Shown: positions 42,777 through 53,257 of the stretch, piece by piece
Layout of the letters: each line of letters begins with the position of its first letter
Position numbering within the stretch: the first letter of the stretch is position 1
Origin: Pseudokineococcus marinus
Lineage (GTDB): Bacteria; Actinomycetota; Actinomycetes; Actinomycetales; Quadrisphaeraceae
Reading direction: 5' to 3'
Length of the DNA: 64,000 nucleotides
NCBI RefSeq assembly: GCF_037482405.1
Contig: NZ_JBBHZZ010000007.1
Span: 62,001 to 126,000, forward strand
Notes under the pieces: generated by a model
What the model saw: the letters and a program-made list of their open reading frames with translations, nothing else
Told to the model about the DNA's origin: nothing
The model's database searches: none
Translations under genes and position numbers: made by a program

Positions 42777-42810
42777 CAGACCTAGGCTTGCGCACCCCTG
42801 CCTAGGTCTG
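42777..42810. promoter_or_regulatory. Second operator, 11-bp inverted repeat
   Basis: CAGACCTAGGC and its exact complement GCCTAGGTCTG are separated by 12 bases, directly upstream of the repressor ATG at 42824. Each arm also contains the palindrome CCTAGG. Likely autoregulatory site of the XRE repressor; different in sequence from the CTGAG cluster. Confidence 0.65.
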
Positions 42811-42823
42811 CCACGGTCTGCCT

Positions 42824-43185
<362 letters not shown>

Positions 43186-43240
43186 GTGCGTCGACGAGGT
43201 TAGCAGCGCCCCGCCGACGTCGTGAAATCGTGCCGGGCGG

Positions 43241-43507
43241 TCAGCGCTCGGTGCCGGCCTCGCCGGCGTCGGACGCTGCGCCGTCGCCCCCGCCGAGGTC
43301 CCACCAGCTGTCCTCGGGCAGGCCCTCGTCGTCGTGGATGGTGACGCTGTCCGGCCCGGTCGGGGACGTCAGGTCCATGAGCAGGGAGAGCGGGACGTGC
43401 TCGCCGAGCATGTCCATCACGTGCTCGCTGCCGCTGGTGCTCGCCTCGTCCGACGGGGTCGAGCCCTCGGCGGGCTCGGGGGACGTCGGGGTCGGGGACG
43501 TCGTCAT
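43241..43507 (-). CDS. Acidic hypothetical protein
   Basis: 88 residues with AGGAGG before the ATG. Ser/Thr/Pro/Glu-rich N-terminus (SPTPTSPEPAEGSTPSDEAS) and a short C-terminal acidic motif (IHDDEGLPEDSWWDLGGGDG). It lies between tRNA-Lys and tRNA-His on the host side. No family recognised; probably disordered. Confidence 0.55.
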   Translation of the reverse strand: MTTSPTPTSPEPAEGSTPSDEASTSGSEHVMDMLGEHVPLSLLMDLTSPTGPDSVTIHDDEGLPEDSWWDLGGGDGAASDAGEAGTER

Positions 43508-43627
43508 GGGTGCCTCCTCCTGCGACCGCCCCAGTGCTCGAGGTCGGTGTGGGGCGAGTGTGGCAGAACGTCCGCCTCGAGGAGCCGCAGCGCCGCGACC
43601 GGGGAGGGGGATGACTCGTTCGGACCC

Positions 43628-43652
43628 GTCCCCCCGGACGAGCCGGGGGGAC
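43628..43652 (-). terminator. Terminator of tRNA-His
   Basis: Ten-bp stem GTCCCCCCGG/CCGGGGGGAC with loop ACGAG, 9 bases beyond the tRNA-His 3' end on its strand. Confidence 0.75.
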
Positions 43653-43660
43653 GGGATCGG

Positions 43661-43734
43661 GGTGAGTGACGGGGCTCGAACCCGCGGCCACCGCGACCAC
43701 AACGCGGTGCTCTACCAGCTGAGCTACACCCACC
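43661..43734 (-). tRNA. tRNA-His (GTG)
   Basis: 74 bases including the extra G at position -1 that pairs with the discriminator C. Acceptor GTGGGTG/CACTCAC, anticodon loop TTGTGGT giving GTG. Lies next to orn. Confidence 0.95.
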
Positions 43735-43804
43735 ATGGCCCGTCGTCGGCCCCGCCGTCACCGCGCGGAGCCCCTCTGGGCGGGGACCACTGTACCGGCT
43801 GCGG

Positions 43805-44416
43805 TCAGGTGCCCGTGACCCGAGCGGCGACGGCGCGAGCGGTGGCCGAGTCGGGGCCCGGCTGCGGCACGAAGACCGCCTCCCTGTAGTACCGGAGCTC
43901 CTCGATGCTCTCGCGGATGTCGGCGAGGGCGCGGTGGCCGCCGGCCTTCTCCGGGGAGGCGAAGTACGCCCGCGGGTACCAGCGGCGGGCGAGCTCCTTG
44001 ACGGAGGAGACGTCGATGATCCGGTAGTGCAGGTGGTCGACGAGGTCCGGCATGTCCCGGGCGAGGAAGCCGCGGTCCGTCCCGACGGAGTTGCCCGCCA
44101 GCGGCGCCTTGCGCGCCTCGGGGACGAGGGCGCGCACGTGCTCGAGGACCTGCCGCTGGGCGTCCTCGAGCGTCGTGCCGGCCGCGAGCTCCTCCAGCAG
44201 GCCCGAGGAGGTGTGCATGTCGCGGACGACGTCGCGCATCTGCTCGAGCGCCTCCGGCGGCGGGGCGATGACGACGTCGAGGCCCTCGCCCACGACCTCC
44301 AGCTCGGAGTCGGTGACGAGGACGGCCACCTCGACGAGGGCGTCGCGCTCGAGGTCGAGGCCCGTCATCTCGCAGTCGATCCAGACGATGCGCTGGGAGG
44401 AGGTCGAGGAAGCCAC
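43805..44416 (-). CDS. orn: Oligoribonuclease
   Basis: 203 residues, the usual length. DEDDh exonuclease motifs: IVWIDCEMTGLD (D and E), LAGNSVGTDRGFL (second D region), and GGHRALADIRES (the H and last D). Orn degrades two- to five-base RNA fragments and pGpG to mononucleotides in the cytoplasm and is often essential. The location beside tRNA-His is usual in actinobacteria. Confidence 0.95.
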   Translation of the reverse strand: MASSTSSQRIVWIDCEMTGLDLERDALVEVAVLVTDSELEVVGEGLDVVIAPPPEALEQMRDVVRDMHTSSGLLEELAAGTTLEDAQRQVLEHVRALVPEARKAPLAGNSVGTDRGFLARDMPDLVDHLHYRIIDVSSVKELARRWYPRAYFASPEKAGGHRALADIRESIEELRYYREAVFVPQPGPDSATARAVAARVTGT

Positions 44417-44551
44417 GCGCGGACTCTAGGTCGAGCGGCCCCGGGGCGGGAGCGGGGGCGCGACGGCGGCCCTCCCGGCGACGCCGGGAGCACGGCCGGC
44501 GCCCGCGGACGGCGTCGGCGCGGACGTGTGCCCAGGGCTAGCGTGCGCGCC

Positions 44552-45787
44552 ATGACGCAAGCAGGGCCGTCGCCAGCAGTCGGAGGGGGCCTGCCCGCGG
44601 CCCCACCCCTCGAGGGGTGGCCCGCCGCGCTGCCGGCCCGGCGCCCGGCCCGTCGCACCCGGGCCCGCGACGTCGTCGTCGCCGCGCTGCTGGCCGCCGT
44701 CATGGTCGCCGGGCTCCTGCGCGTGCTCGGCATCGTGCTCGTCGAGAACGGCCCGTCGGCGGTCGCCGTGGGGCTGGCCCTCGCGCTGCTGCCCGTCCTG
44801 CTCGTCGGGGCGGTCTTCCTGTGGCTGGACCGCTACGAGGCCGAGCCGCCGGGCCTCCTGCTCGTGGCCCTCGGGTGGGGCGGGGGCGTGGCGACGGCGA
44901 TCGCGCTCGCCGTCAACACGCAGGCGTCCGTGCTGCTCGACGCCTCGGGGGAGCCCGGCCCGGTGTCGCTCGGCGTCGTGGCGCCGATCACCGAGGAGGT
45001 GGCGAAGGCGCTGGGTGTCGTCGCCGTCCTCCTCCTGCGCCGGCGCGAGTTCGACGGCGTCGTCGACGGCGTGGTCTACGCCGGGATGGTCGGCATCGGC
45101 TTCGCCTTCGTCGAGAACGTCCTCTACTTCAGCGGCGCCCTCGTGGCCGGGGGCACGCAGCAGCTGGCCGTCACCTTCGTCCTGCGCGCCGTGGTCTCGC
45201 CCTTCGCGCACCCCCTCTTCACCGTGGTCGTCGGCGCCGCGATCGGCGCGGCCGTCGCCCGCCGCGGGCGCGCGCGCTGGCTGCTCCCGGTCGGCGGCCT
45301 CGCGGTGGCGGTGCTCCTGCACGGCGCGTGGAACCTGTCGACCTTCGCGCCCCTGGGCTTCCCGGTCGTCTACCTGGTGCTCCAGGTGCCCGTCTTCGCG
45401 GGCGTGGTCGTGCTCGTCGTCCTGGCCCGCCGCCGCGAGGGCCGGGTGCTGCGCCAGCACCTCGCGGCCTACGCCGACGCCGGCTGGCTGACGCCGGCCG
45501 AGGCGCACATGGCGGCCTCGCTGCCCGAGCGGCGGCGCGCGCGGCGCTGGGCACGCCGGGCGGGTGGCCGGGAGGGCGCCGAGGCGATGGCCGACTTCCA
45601 GCACCTCGCGGGCGAGCTGGCCCTCCTGCGCGAGCGCCGCGTCCGCGGCACGGCCCACCGGGGGGCCGCCGAGGACGAGCGCGACCTCGTCCGCAGCCTG
45701 TGGGTGCTCCGCGAGCGCGTGCTCGCGGCGTCCGCCCGACCGACGGCCGAGAGCGTCCCCTTCGGCGCCACGCGAGCGGCCGCGTGA
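44552..45787 (+). CDS. PrsW-family membrane protease
   Basis: 411 residues with about nine membrane segments. The conserved motifs of this family are present: ITEEVAKALG (EE-x-x-K), GMVGIGFAFVENVLYFSG (EN-x-x-Y), then AHPLFTVVVG and LLHGAWNLS with the histidines thought to bind metal. PrsW of Bacillus cleaves an anti-sigma factor. The C-terminal 110 residues are soluble and charged. The stop overlaps nhaA by four bases. Confidence 0.85.
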   Translation: MTQAGPSPAVGGGLPAAPPLEGWPAALPARRPARRTRARDVVVAALLAAVMVAGLLRVLGIVLVENGPSAVAVGLALALLPVLLVGAVFLWLDRYEAEPPGLLLVALGWGGGVATAIALAVNTQASVLLDASGEPGPVSLGVVAPITEEVAKALGVVAVLLLRRREFDGVVDGVVYAGMVGIGFAFVENVLYFSGALVAGGTQQLAVTFVLRAVVSPFAHPLFTVVVGAAIGAAVARRGRARWLLPVGGLAVAVLLHGAWNLSTFAPLGFPVVYLVLQVPVFAGVVVLVVLARRREGRVLRQHLAAYADAGWLTPAEAHMAASLPERRRARRWARRAGGREGAEAMADFQHLAGELALLRERRVRGTAHRGAAEDERDLVRSLWVLRERVLAASARPTAESVPFGATRAAA

Positions 45788-47004
45788 TCGGCCGCGTGCG
45801 CGCCGTCCTCGAGGACGAGCGCGCCGGCGGGCTCCTGCTCATCCTCGGCGCCCTCGTCGCGGTCGTCTGGGCCAACTCGCCCTGGCGCGAGGCGTACACG
45901 GAGCTGTCCGAGACGGTCGTCGGCCCGGCTTCGCTCCACCTCGACCTCTCGCTGGCGACCTGGGCGGCCGACGGCGTCCTCGCCGTCTTCTTCTTCGTCG
46001 TCGGCCTCGAGATCACCCACGAGGTGCGCGGCGGCAGCCTCCGCGACCCCCGCCGGGCCGCGATGCCCGCGCTCGCCGCGCTCGGCGGCATGCTCATGCC
46101 CGCGATCTTCTACACCGTGGCCGTCCTCGAGACCGGTGGCGAGGGCCTGAGGGGCTGGGCGGTGCCGACGGCGACGGACATCGCCTTCGCGGTGGCCGTC
46201 CTCGTCGTCTTCGGCCGAGGGCTGCCGGGCAGCGTCCGCACCTTCCTGCTGACGCTCGCCGTCGTCGACGACCTCCTCGCCATCACGGTGATCGCGATCT
46301 TCTACACCGACGACCTGGCCCTGCCGTGGTTCGGCGCCGCCCTCGTGCCCCTGGCTGTCTTCGCGTGGCTCGTGCGGCGCCGGCCGTCGTCCACCGGCGC
46401 CCACCGGGCGCTCATCGCCGGGGCGATGGTGCTGGCGGTCGTCACGTGGACCCTCGTGCACGCCTCCGGGGTCCACGCCACCGTCGCCGGCGTCCTCCTC
46501 GGCGCCGCCGTGCCCGCACTGCCGCGGCGGGGGGAGGACGAGGCGGTCGGACAGCGGGTCAACCGCGTCGTCAACCCGCTGTCGTCCGGCGTCGCGCTGC
46601 CCGTCTTCGCCTTCTTCGCCGCCGGCGTCACGGTCGTCGGCACCGGCGGGCTCGGGCAGGTCTTCTCCCACCCCGTCGCCATCGGGGTCATCCTCGGCCT
46701 CGTCGGCGGCAAGCCGATCGGCGTGCTCCTGACGGTCACGGTGCTCGAGCGCTTCACGCCCCTGCGGCTGGCTGAGGACCAGGCGCCGCGCGACCTCTTC
46801 GGCGTCGCCGTCCTCGCCGGCATCGGCTTCACCGTCTCCCTCCTCGTGTGCGAGCTCGCCTTCCCGCCGGGCGAGCTGCGCGAGGCGGCCAAGGTGGCGG
46901 TGCTCGGTGCCTCCGTCGTGTCGGCGACGCTGGGCGCCGTCGCGCTCCAGGTGCAGAAGCGCCGCATCGGCATGGACCCGGCCGAGCCCGCCGCCATCGG
47001 CTGA
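45784..47004 (+). CDS. nhaA: Na+/H+ antiporter NhaA
   Basis: 406 residues, about twelve membrane segments. TATDIAFAVAVLVVFGRGLP and LAVVDDLLAITVIAIFYT hold the paired aspartates that bind Na+ or H+; GLEITHEVRGG and GGKPIGVLL are typical. It exports Na+ in exchange for protons at the cytoplasmic membrane. It starts at a GTG inside the PrsW gene end, so the two are one operon. Confidence 0.95.
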   Translation: MIGRVRAVLEDERAGGLLLILGALVAVVWANSPWREAYTELSETVVGPASLHLDLSLATWAADGVLAVFFFVVGLEITHEVRGGSLRDPRRAAMPALAALGGMLMPAIFYTVAVLETGGEGLRGWAVPTATDIAFAVAVLVVFGRGLPGSVRTFLLTLAVVDDLLAITVIAIFYTDDLALPWFGAALVPLAVFAWLVRRRPSSTGAHRALIAGAMVLAVVTWTLVHASGVHATVAGVLLGAAVPALPRRGEDEAVGQRVNRVVNPLSSGVALPVFAFFAAGVTVVGTGGLGQVFSHPVAIGVILGLVGGKPIGVLLTVTVLERFTPLRLAEDQAPRDLFGVAVLAGIGFTVSLLVCELAFPPGELREAAKVAVLGASVVSATLGAVALQVQKRRIGMDPAEPAAIG

Positions 47005-47094
47005 CCCGCGACCCCCCGGTCCTGACCGCCGCCGCAGCGGGGCGCGGGGCAAGGGCCGCCGGTAGCCTCGCCGCACGCGCCCGCGGGGGCGCTC

Positions 47095-47167
47095 GCCCCC
47101 GTAGCTCAGCGGACAGAGCGGCAGACTTCTAATCTGACGGTCGCAGGTTCGATCCCTGCCGGGGGCG
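47095..47167 (+). tRNA. tRNA-Arg (TCT)
   Basis: 73 bases. Acceptor GCCCCCG/CGGGGGC, discriminator G, anticodon loop CTTCTAA giving TCT for AGA codons, T loop GGTTCGATCC. Followed by two degenerate copies of its 3' half. Confidence 0.95.
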
Positions 47168-47170
47168 CCC

Positions 47171-47326
47171 GTCGGTGGGGCTGGTGGGTCCGTGGGCGAT
47201 GGACGTCTCATCTGACGGTCGCAGGTGCGATCCCTGCCGGGGGCGCCCGTCGGTGGGGCTGGTGGGTCCGTGGGCGATGGACGTCTCATCTGACGGTCGC
47301 AGGTGCGATCCCTGCCGGGGGCGCTG
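47171..47326 (+). repeat. Two 78-bp tandem repeats containing tRNA-Arg 3' half
   Basis: Period 78. Each unit has an identical 40-base novel segment and then the tRNA sequence from ATCTGACGG to the acceptor end, with one shared change (GGTTCGATCC to GGTGCGATCC). No anticodon arm is present, so they cannot be functional tRNAs. The 300-base stretch before the next gene otherwise shows nothing. Confidence 0.9.
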
Positions 47327-47478
47327 GACCTCGAGCTGCCGGACGACCTGCACGAGCGGGCCCTCGTCATGAGCCCGGCTTCCTGACCTGCGATGACGCC
47401 CGGTGACCGGGCCTTGCGCAGGTCGCTGTGCACGGACGCGGGGCGTCGGCGCCGCGCGCGCCTGGCAGGCTGGGGCCC

Positions 47479-49245
47479 GTGAGCGGCGCGGGTGAGGGCG
47501 GGAGCCTCCTGGAGGCCCTCGAGCGCCTGCGGGAGGAGCTCGCGGGACTGCGGCTGCCCCTCGACCTGCCCGACGCCCAGCGCGGTCGCGCCGGCGCCGC
47601 GGCGGCCCGCGACCAGCTCGACGACTACCTCCTGCCGCGGCTGCGCCAGGTCGACGCGCCGCTGCTCGCCGTCGTCGGCGGCTCCACGGGCGCGGGCAAG
47701 TCCACGCTCGTCAACTCGCTCCTGAGGGAGCGCGTGACCCGGGCGGGCGCGCTGCGTCCGACGACCCGCGCGCCGGTCCTCGCCCACCACCCCGACGACG
47801 CCGCGTGGTTCACCGGCGACCGGGTGCTGCCGGCGCTCGCGCGCACGACGGGCGCCGAGGAGCCGAGCGGACCCGCGCGCGCCGACGCGCCCGCCGCGAC
47901 GTCGCTGCAGCTCGTCGCGTCCGCCGGCGTGCCGGCGGGGCTCGCCCTGCTCGACGCCCCCGACGTCGACTCGGTCGTCGACGCCAACCGCGCGCTCGCG
48001 GCGCAGCTGCTCGGCGCCGCCGACCTGTGGGTCTTCGTCACCACCGCGGCCCGTTACGCCGACGCCGTGCCGTGGGACCTGCTGTCCGGCGCCGCCCGCC
48101 GGGGGGCGTCCGTCGCCGTCGTCCTCGACCGCGTCCCCGCGGGCCCCGGCGACGACGCCGTGCTGCGCGAGGTGCGCGCCGACCTCGCGGGCATGCTCCG
48201 CGACGGCGGGCTCGGCGCGGCCCCGCTCTTCTCCGTGCTCGAGACGGCGCCCGGCGCCGACGTCGACGGGCTGCTGCCCGCCGAGGCCGTCGAGCCGCTG
48301 CGGCGCTGGCTCGCGGGCCTCGCGGGCGACGCCCGGCAGCGGGCCCTCGTCGTCCGCCGCACCCTCACCGGCGCGCTCGAGGCGCTGCCGAGCGGCCTCG
48401 CGCCCGTCGCCGGGGCGGCCGCCGCCCAGGCCTCAGCCGTGGCGGCGCTGCGCGACGACGTCGTCACCTCCTTCGCGCTGGGCCGCGAGGAGCTCGAGAC
48501 CGAGCTCACCGACGGCACGCTCCTGCGCGGCGAGGTGCTGGCGCGCTGGCAGGAGTTCGTCGGCACCGGCGAGTTCTTCCGCTCCTTCGACGCCGCCGTC
48601 GGCCGCCTGCGCGACCGCCTCGGCGCGCTCGTCCGCGGGCGCCCCGCGCCGAGCGCCGAGCCCGTCGGCCAGGCCGTGCGCTCGGGCGTCGCCGCCCTCG
48701 TGCGCGCCCGCGTCGCCGGGGCGCTCGACCGCACGCGCGACCGGTGGCTCGCCCGGCCCGCCGGCGCGCAGGCCGTCGCCGTCGCCGGGCCCGTCCTCGA
48801 CCTCCCGCCGGACTTCGACGAGCGCGTGGCCCGCCTCGTGCGCGACTGGCAGCGCGGCGTCCTCGACCTCGTCCGCGCCGAGGGGGAGGGCCGGCGCACC
48901 CGCGCCCGCGTGCTGTCGTTCGGCGTCAACGCGCTCGGGGTCGCGCTCATGGTCGTGGTCTTCGCCAGCACCGCCTTCATCCCCACCGGTGCGGAGGTGG
49001 GCGTCGGGGTCGGCGCGGCGGCCGTGGGCCAGCGGGTGCTCGAGGCCGTCTTCGGCGACGCGGCCGTCCGCGCGCTCGCCGACCGGGCGCGCGCCGACCT
49101 CCTGCGCCGCGTCGACGAGCTCGTCGACGCCCCCCGCCTCCGGCTGCTCGAGGTGCTCGACTCCACCGGGGTCGACGCCGGCGCGGCGGGCCGCCTGGAG
49201 CGCGTCCTCGCCGACGTCGCCGCCGCCCGCGGGGACGCCGCGTGA
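47479..49245 (+). CDS. Dynamin-like/TrmE-type GTPase 1 with membrane segments
   Basis: 588 residues from the GTG at 47479. P-loop GGSTGAGKSTLVNSLL near residue 68-83; switch region RPTTRAPVLAHHPDDA; LALLDAPDVDSV (the DxxG equivalent). The C-terminal 200 residues include a hydrophobic segment (ALGVALMVVVFASTAFI). A partner GTPase overlaps it by four bases. Such paired GTPases occur in many actinobacteria; a role in membrane remodelling or ribosome/septum checking is assumed from domain type only. Confidence 0.75.
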   Translation: MSGAGEGGSLLEALERLREELAGLRLPLDLPDAQRGRAGAAAARDQLDDYLLPRLRQVDAPLLAVVGGSTGAGKSTLVNSLLRERVTRAGALRPTTRAPVLAHHPDDAAWFTGDRVLPALARTTGAEEPSGPARADAPAATSLQLVASAGVPAGLALLDAPDVDSVVDANRALAAQLLGAADLWVFVTTAARYADAVPWDLLSGAARRGASVAVVLDRVPAGPGDDAVLREVRADLAGMLRDGGLGAAPLFSVLETAPGADVDGLLPAEAVEPLRRWLAGLAGDARQRALVVRRTLTGALEALPSGLAPVAGAAAAQASAVAALRDDVVTSFALGREELETELTDGTLLRGEVLARWQEFVGTGEFFRSFDAAVGRLRDRLGALVRGRPAPSAEPVGQAVRSGVAALVRARVAGALDRTRDRWLARPAGAQAVAVAGPVLDLPPDFDERVARLVRDWQRGVLDLVRAEGEGRRTRARVLSFGVNALGVALMVVVFASTAFIPTGAEVGVGVGAAAVGQRVLEAVFGDAAVRALADRARADLLRRVDELVDAPRLRLLEVLDSTGVDAGAAGRLERVLADVAAARGDAA

Positions 49246-51071
49246 GCCCCCGCACGCCTCTGGCCGGACGGCGCCGCGACCTCGGCCCGGACGGGGTGGT
49301 CGACGGGGCGGTCGACGGGGCCGCCCTCGTGGCGCGCGTGCAGCACCTGCGCGACGCCCTCGCCGCGGGCGGGGACCGCCTCCAGCCGGACGCCGTCGAG
49401 CGGGCCCGCCCGGTGCTGCAGCGCGCCCAGGAGCGGCTGCGCCTGGGCAGCGGGCGCACCGTCGTCGCGCTCGCGGGGGCGACGGGCAGCGGCAAGTCGA
49501 GCCTCTTCAACGCCGTCGCCGGCCTCCCGCTGGCCCAGGTGGGTGCCCGGCGGCCGACGACGTCGCGCCCGACCGCGTGCGTGTGGGGCCCCGAGCCGGC
49601 CGAGGAGCTCCTCGACTGGCTCGAGGTGCCGCAGCGCCACCGGACGACCCGGGAGAGCGCGCTCGACGCCCGCGACGAGGAGGACCTCCACGGCCTCGTG
49701 CTCCTCGACCTGCCCGACCACGACTCGACGACGCTCGCGCACCGGCTCGAGGTCGACCGCCTCGTCGGGCTCGTGGACCTCCTCGTGTGGGTCGTCGACC
49801 CGCAGAAGTACGCCGACGACGCCCTCCACGCCCGGTACCTGCGGCGCCTGGCGGGCCACGAGGACGTCGTCCTGCTCGCGCTCAACCAGGTCGACCGCCT
49901 GGGCGCCGACGACGCCCGCGCCACCGAGGCCGACCTGCGGCGCCTGCTCGCCGAGGACGGGCTCTCCGGCGCCGACGTGCTGCCCGTCTCCGCGCGGACG
50001 GGCGCCGGGCTCCCCGACCTGAGGGCGCGCCTGGCCGACGCCGTCGCCGCCCGCGCCGTCGCGCTGCGGCGCACCGAGGCCGACCTCGAGGCCGTGCGCG
50101 CCGACCTCGCCCGGGGGACGGCGGCCGACCCGGTGCCGGCGCCGGCACCCGGGGACGTCGCGGGCGCCGACGAGCTGGTCCGTGCGCTGGGGGCGGCCGC
50201 GGGCGTGCCGGCCGTCGTCGACGCCGTCGAGGCCGACCACCGCCGCCGCGCCGAGAAGGCCACCGGGTGGGTGCCGCTGCGGTGGACCACCCGCCTGCGC
50301 CGCGAGCCGCTGCGCCGCCTCGGCCTGGAGCCGCGCCGCGGGCGCGACGAGGGAGGGCTGGGCGAGGACGGACGGGGCGAGGACCTCGTCGTCTCCTCCG
50401 TGCCCGCCCCCACGCCCTCCCAGCGCGCCGCCGTCGACCTCGCCGGCCGCCGGGTCGGCGCGGAGGCGTCCGCGGGGCTGCCCCCGCGGTGGGCGGCGTC
50501 GGTCCGCACGGCCGCGGCGCCCCCGGGCCCCGACGTCGTCGACGCCCTCGACCGCGCCGTCGTCGGCGTCGAGCTGCCGCGGACGACGCCGCGCTGGTGG
50601 GCGGCCGTCGGGGCGGCCCAGGCGGTGCTCGCCGTCGCCGCGCTCGTCGGCCTCGTGTGGCTCGTGGCCCTCGGCGTCGCGACGTGGCTGCAGCTGCCGC
50701 CGCTGCCCGTGCCGGCCGTGGGGCCCGAGCGCACGGACGGGACCCGCCTCCTGCCGGTGCCCACGGTGCTCCTCGTCGGTGGGCTGCTCCTCGGGCTGCT
50801 GCTCGCGGCGGCGTCCGCGCGCCTGGCGGCCCGGGGAGCCCGGCGGGCGCGGCGCGCGGCGCAGGAGCGGCTCGACGGGGCCGTGCGCGGCGTGGCGGCC
50901 GACGCCGTCCTCGCCCCCGTCGCGGACGTGCTGGCCGACCACGCGGCCGTGCGCGACGCGCTCTCGCCGGGTGGCCCCGCGGGCGGCGCCCGCTCCGCCC
51001 GGTCACGGCAGGCCGGAGCACCCCCTGCACCGTCCACCGCTCGGTCTGGGAGGCGGCGCCGCGGCCACTAG
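49242..51071 (+). CDS. GTPase 2 (Era/YjeQ-like P-loop) with two membrane segments
   Basis: 609 residues from a GTG overlapping the first GTPase. P-loop LAGATGSGKSSLFNAVAGLP; RRPTTSRPTACVWG (switch I); LLDLPDHDSTTLAHRLEVDR (DxPD, switch II); LALNQVDRLGADD is the N-x-x-D specificity motif. Two membrane segments lie near the end (AVLAVAALVGLVWLVALGVA; VLLVGGLLLGLLLAAASA). Acts probably as a heterodimer with the preceding protein at the membrane. Confidence 0.8.
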   Translation: MSPRTPLAGRRRDLGPDGVVDGAVDGAALVARVQHLRDALAAGGDRLQPDAVERARPVLQRAQERLRLGSGRTVVALAGATGSGKSSLFNAVAGLPLAQVGARRPTTSRPTACVWGPEPAEELLDWLEVPQRHRTTRESALDARDEEDLHGLVLLDLPDHDSTTLAHRLEVDRLVGLVDLLVWVVDPQKYADDALHARYLRRLAGHEDVVLLALNQVDRLGADDARATEADLRRLLAEDGLSGADVLPVSARTGAGLPDLRARLADAVAARAVALRRTEADLEAVRADLARGTAADPVPAPAPGDVAGADELVRALGAAAGVPAVVDAVEADHRRRAEKATGWVPLRWTTRLRREPLRRLGLEPRRGRDEGGLGEDGRGEDLVVSSVPAPTPSQRAAVDLAGRRVGAEASAGLPPRWAASVRTAAAPPGPDVVDALDRAVVGVELPRTTPRWWAAVGAAQAVLAVAALVGLVWLVALGVATWLQLPPLPVPAVGPERTDGTRLLPVPTVLLVGGLLLGLLLAAASARLAARGARRARRAAQERLDGAVRGVAADAVLAPVADVLADHAAVRDALSPGGPAGGARSARSRQAGAPPAPSTARSGRRRRGH

Positions 51072-51080
51072 CCTGGAGGC

Positions 51081-52763
<1,683 letters not shown>

Positions 52764-52825
52764 GTCGTCCCGCTGTACGTTCGCCTCTACAACGCTCGCC
52801 GGCCTTGGGGAGTAGGAGGTTCACG

Positions 52826-53257
52826 ATGCAAGATTTCCCCGCCTCTGCGCAACGTCATCATTCCGACGGTGCATCCTTGCTGGCAGGAGGGCGACACGAG
52901 ACCGCGGATCACCTATTCGGCTTCTCTGCCGAGTGCAGTCTGAAGGCGATTCTCACTGGTCTAGGTGGTGTGCCGACGCCTGTTTCGGGACCTCCGACTC
53001 AAGGGGCAACTCGCTTCGGACATCTTCCCCATCTGTGGGACACGTCGGCTTTGTACCTACAAGGCAGAGCATTGCAAGCTTCCCCTACTCAGATGACGAG
53101 CCTTATGTCAGGCGCTAATCCTTTCGCTCGGTGGAACGTCAATCAGCGGTATGAGAGTGGGACTGTTTCTTCTCAACAAGCGGCCACGCACGAAGGCGCA
53201 TCCAAAGCTCTGCTCAATTGGACGCAGGCGTCACTGCTGGCGGGAGTGCTTCTGTAA
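52826..53257 (+). CDS. Small HEPN-like protein of a three-gene cassette
   Basis: 143 residues with TAGGAGG before the ATG. RHHSDGASLLAGGRHETADH followed by LFGFSAECSLKAIL resembles the paired helices of HEPN-like proteins, and FARWNVNQRYESG resembles their C-terminal RY motif. Many HEPN domains are RNases in defence and toxin systems, but a clear R-x4-6-H catalytic motif is not certain here, so it may be a structural or nucleotide-binding HEPN. The codon use has many A/T third positions unlike ettA just before it. Overlaps the next gene (TAATG). Confidence 0.65.
   Translation: MQDFPASAQRHHSDGASLLAGGRHETADHLFGFSAECSLKAILTGLGGVPTPVSGPPTQGATRFGHLPHLWDTSALYLQGRALQASPTQMTSLMSGANPFARWNVNQRYESGTVSSQQAATHEGASKALLNWTQASLLAGVLL

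Noticed and set aside
47129..47353. 74-residue minus-strand open frame with RQGSHLRPSD repeats
   Set aside because: Produced only by the 78-bp tRNA-derived repeats; no start signal and no protein-like composition.
45469..47790. Long minus-strand open frame containing repeated GRDRTCDRQ peptides
   Set aside because: It is antisense to nhaA and the tRNA-Arg repeats; the repeated peptide is the known artefact of translating tRNA sequence.
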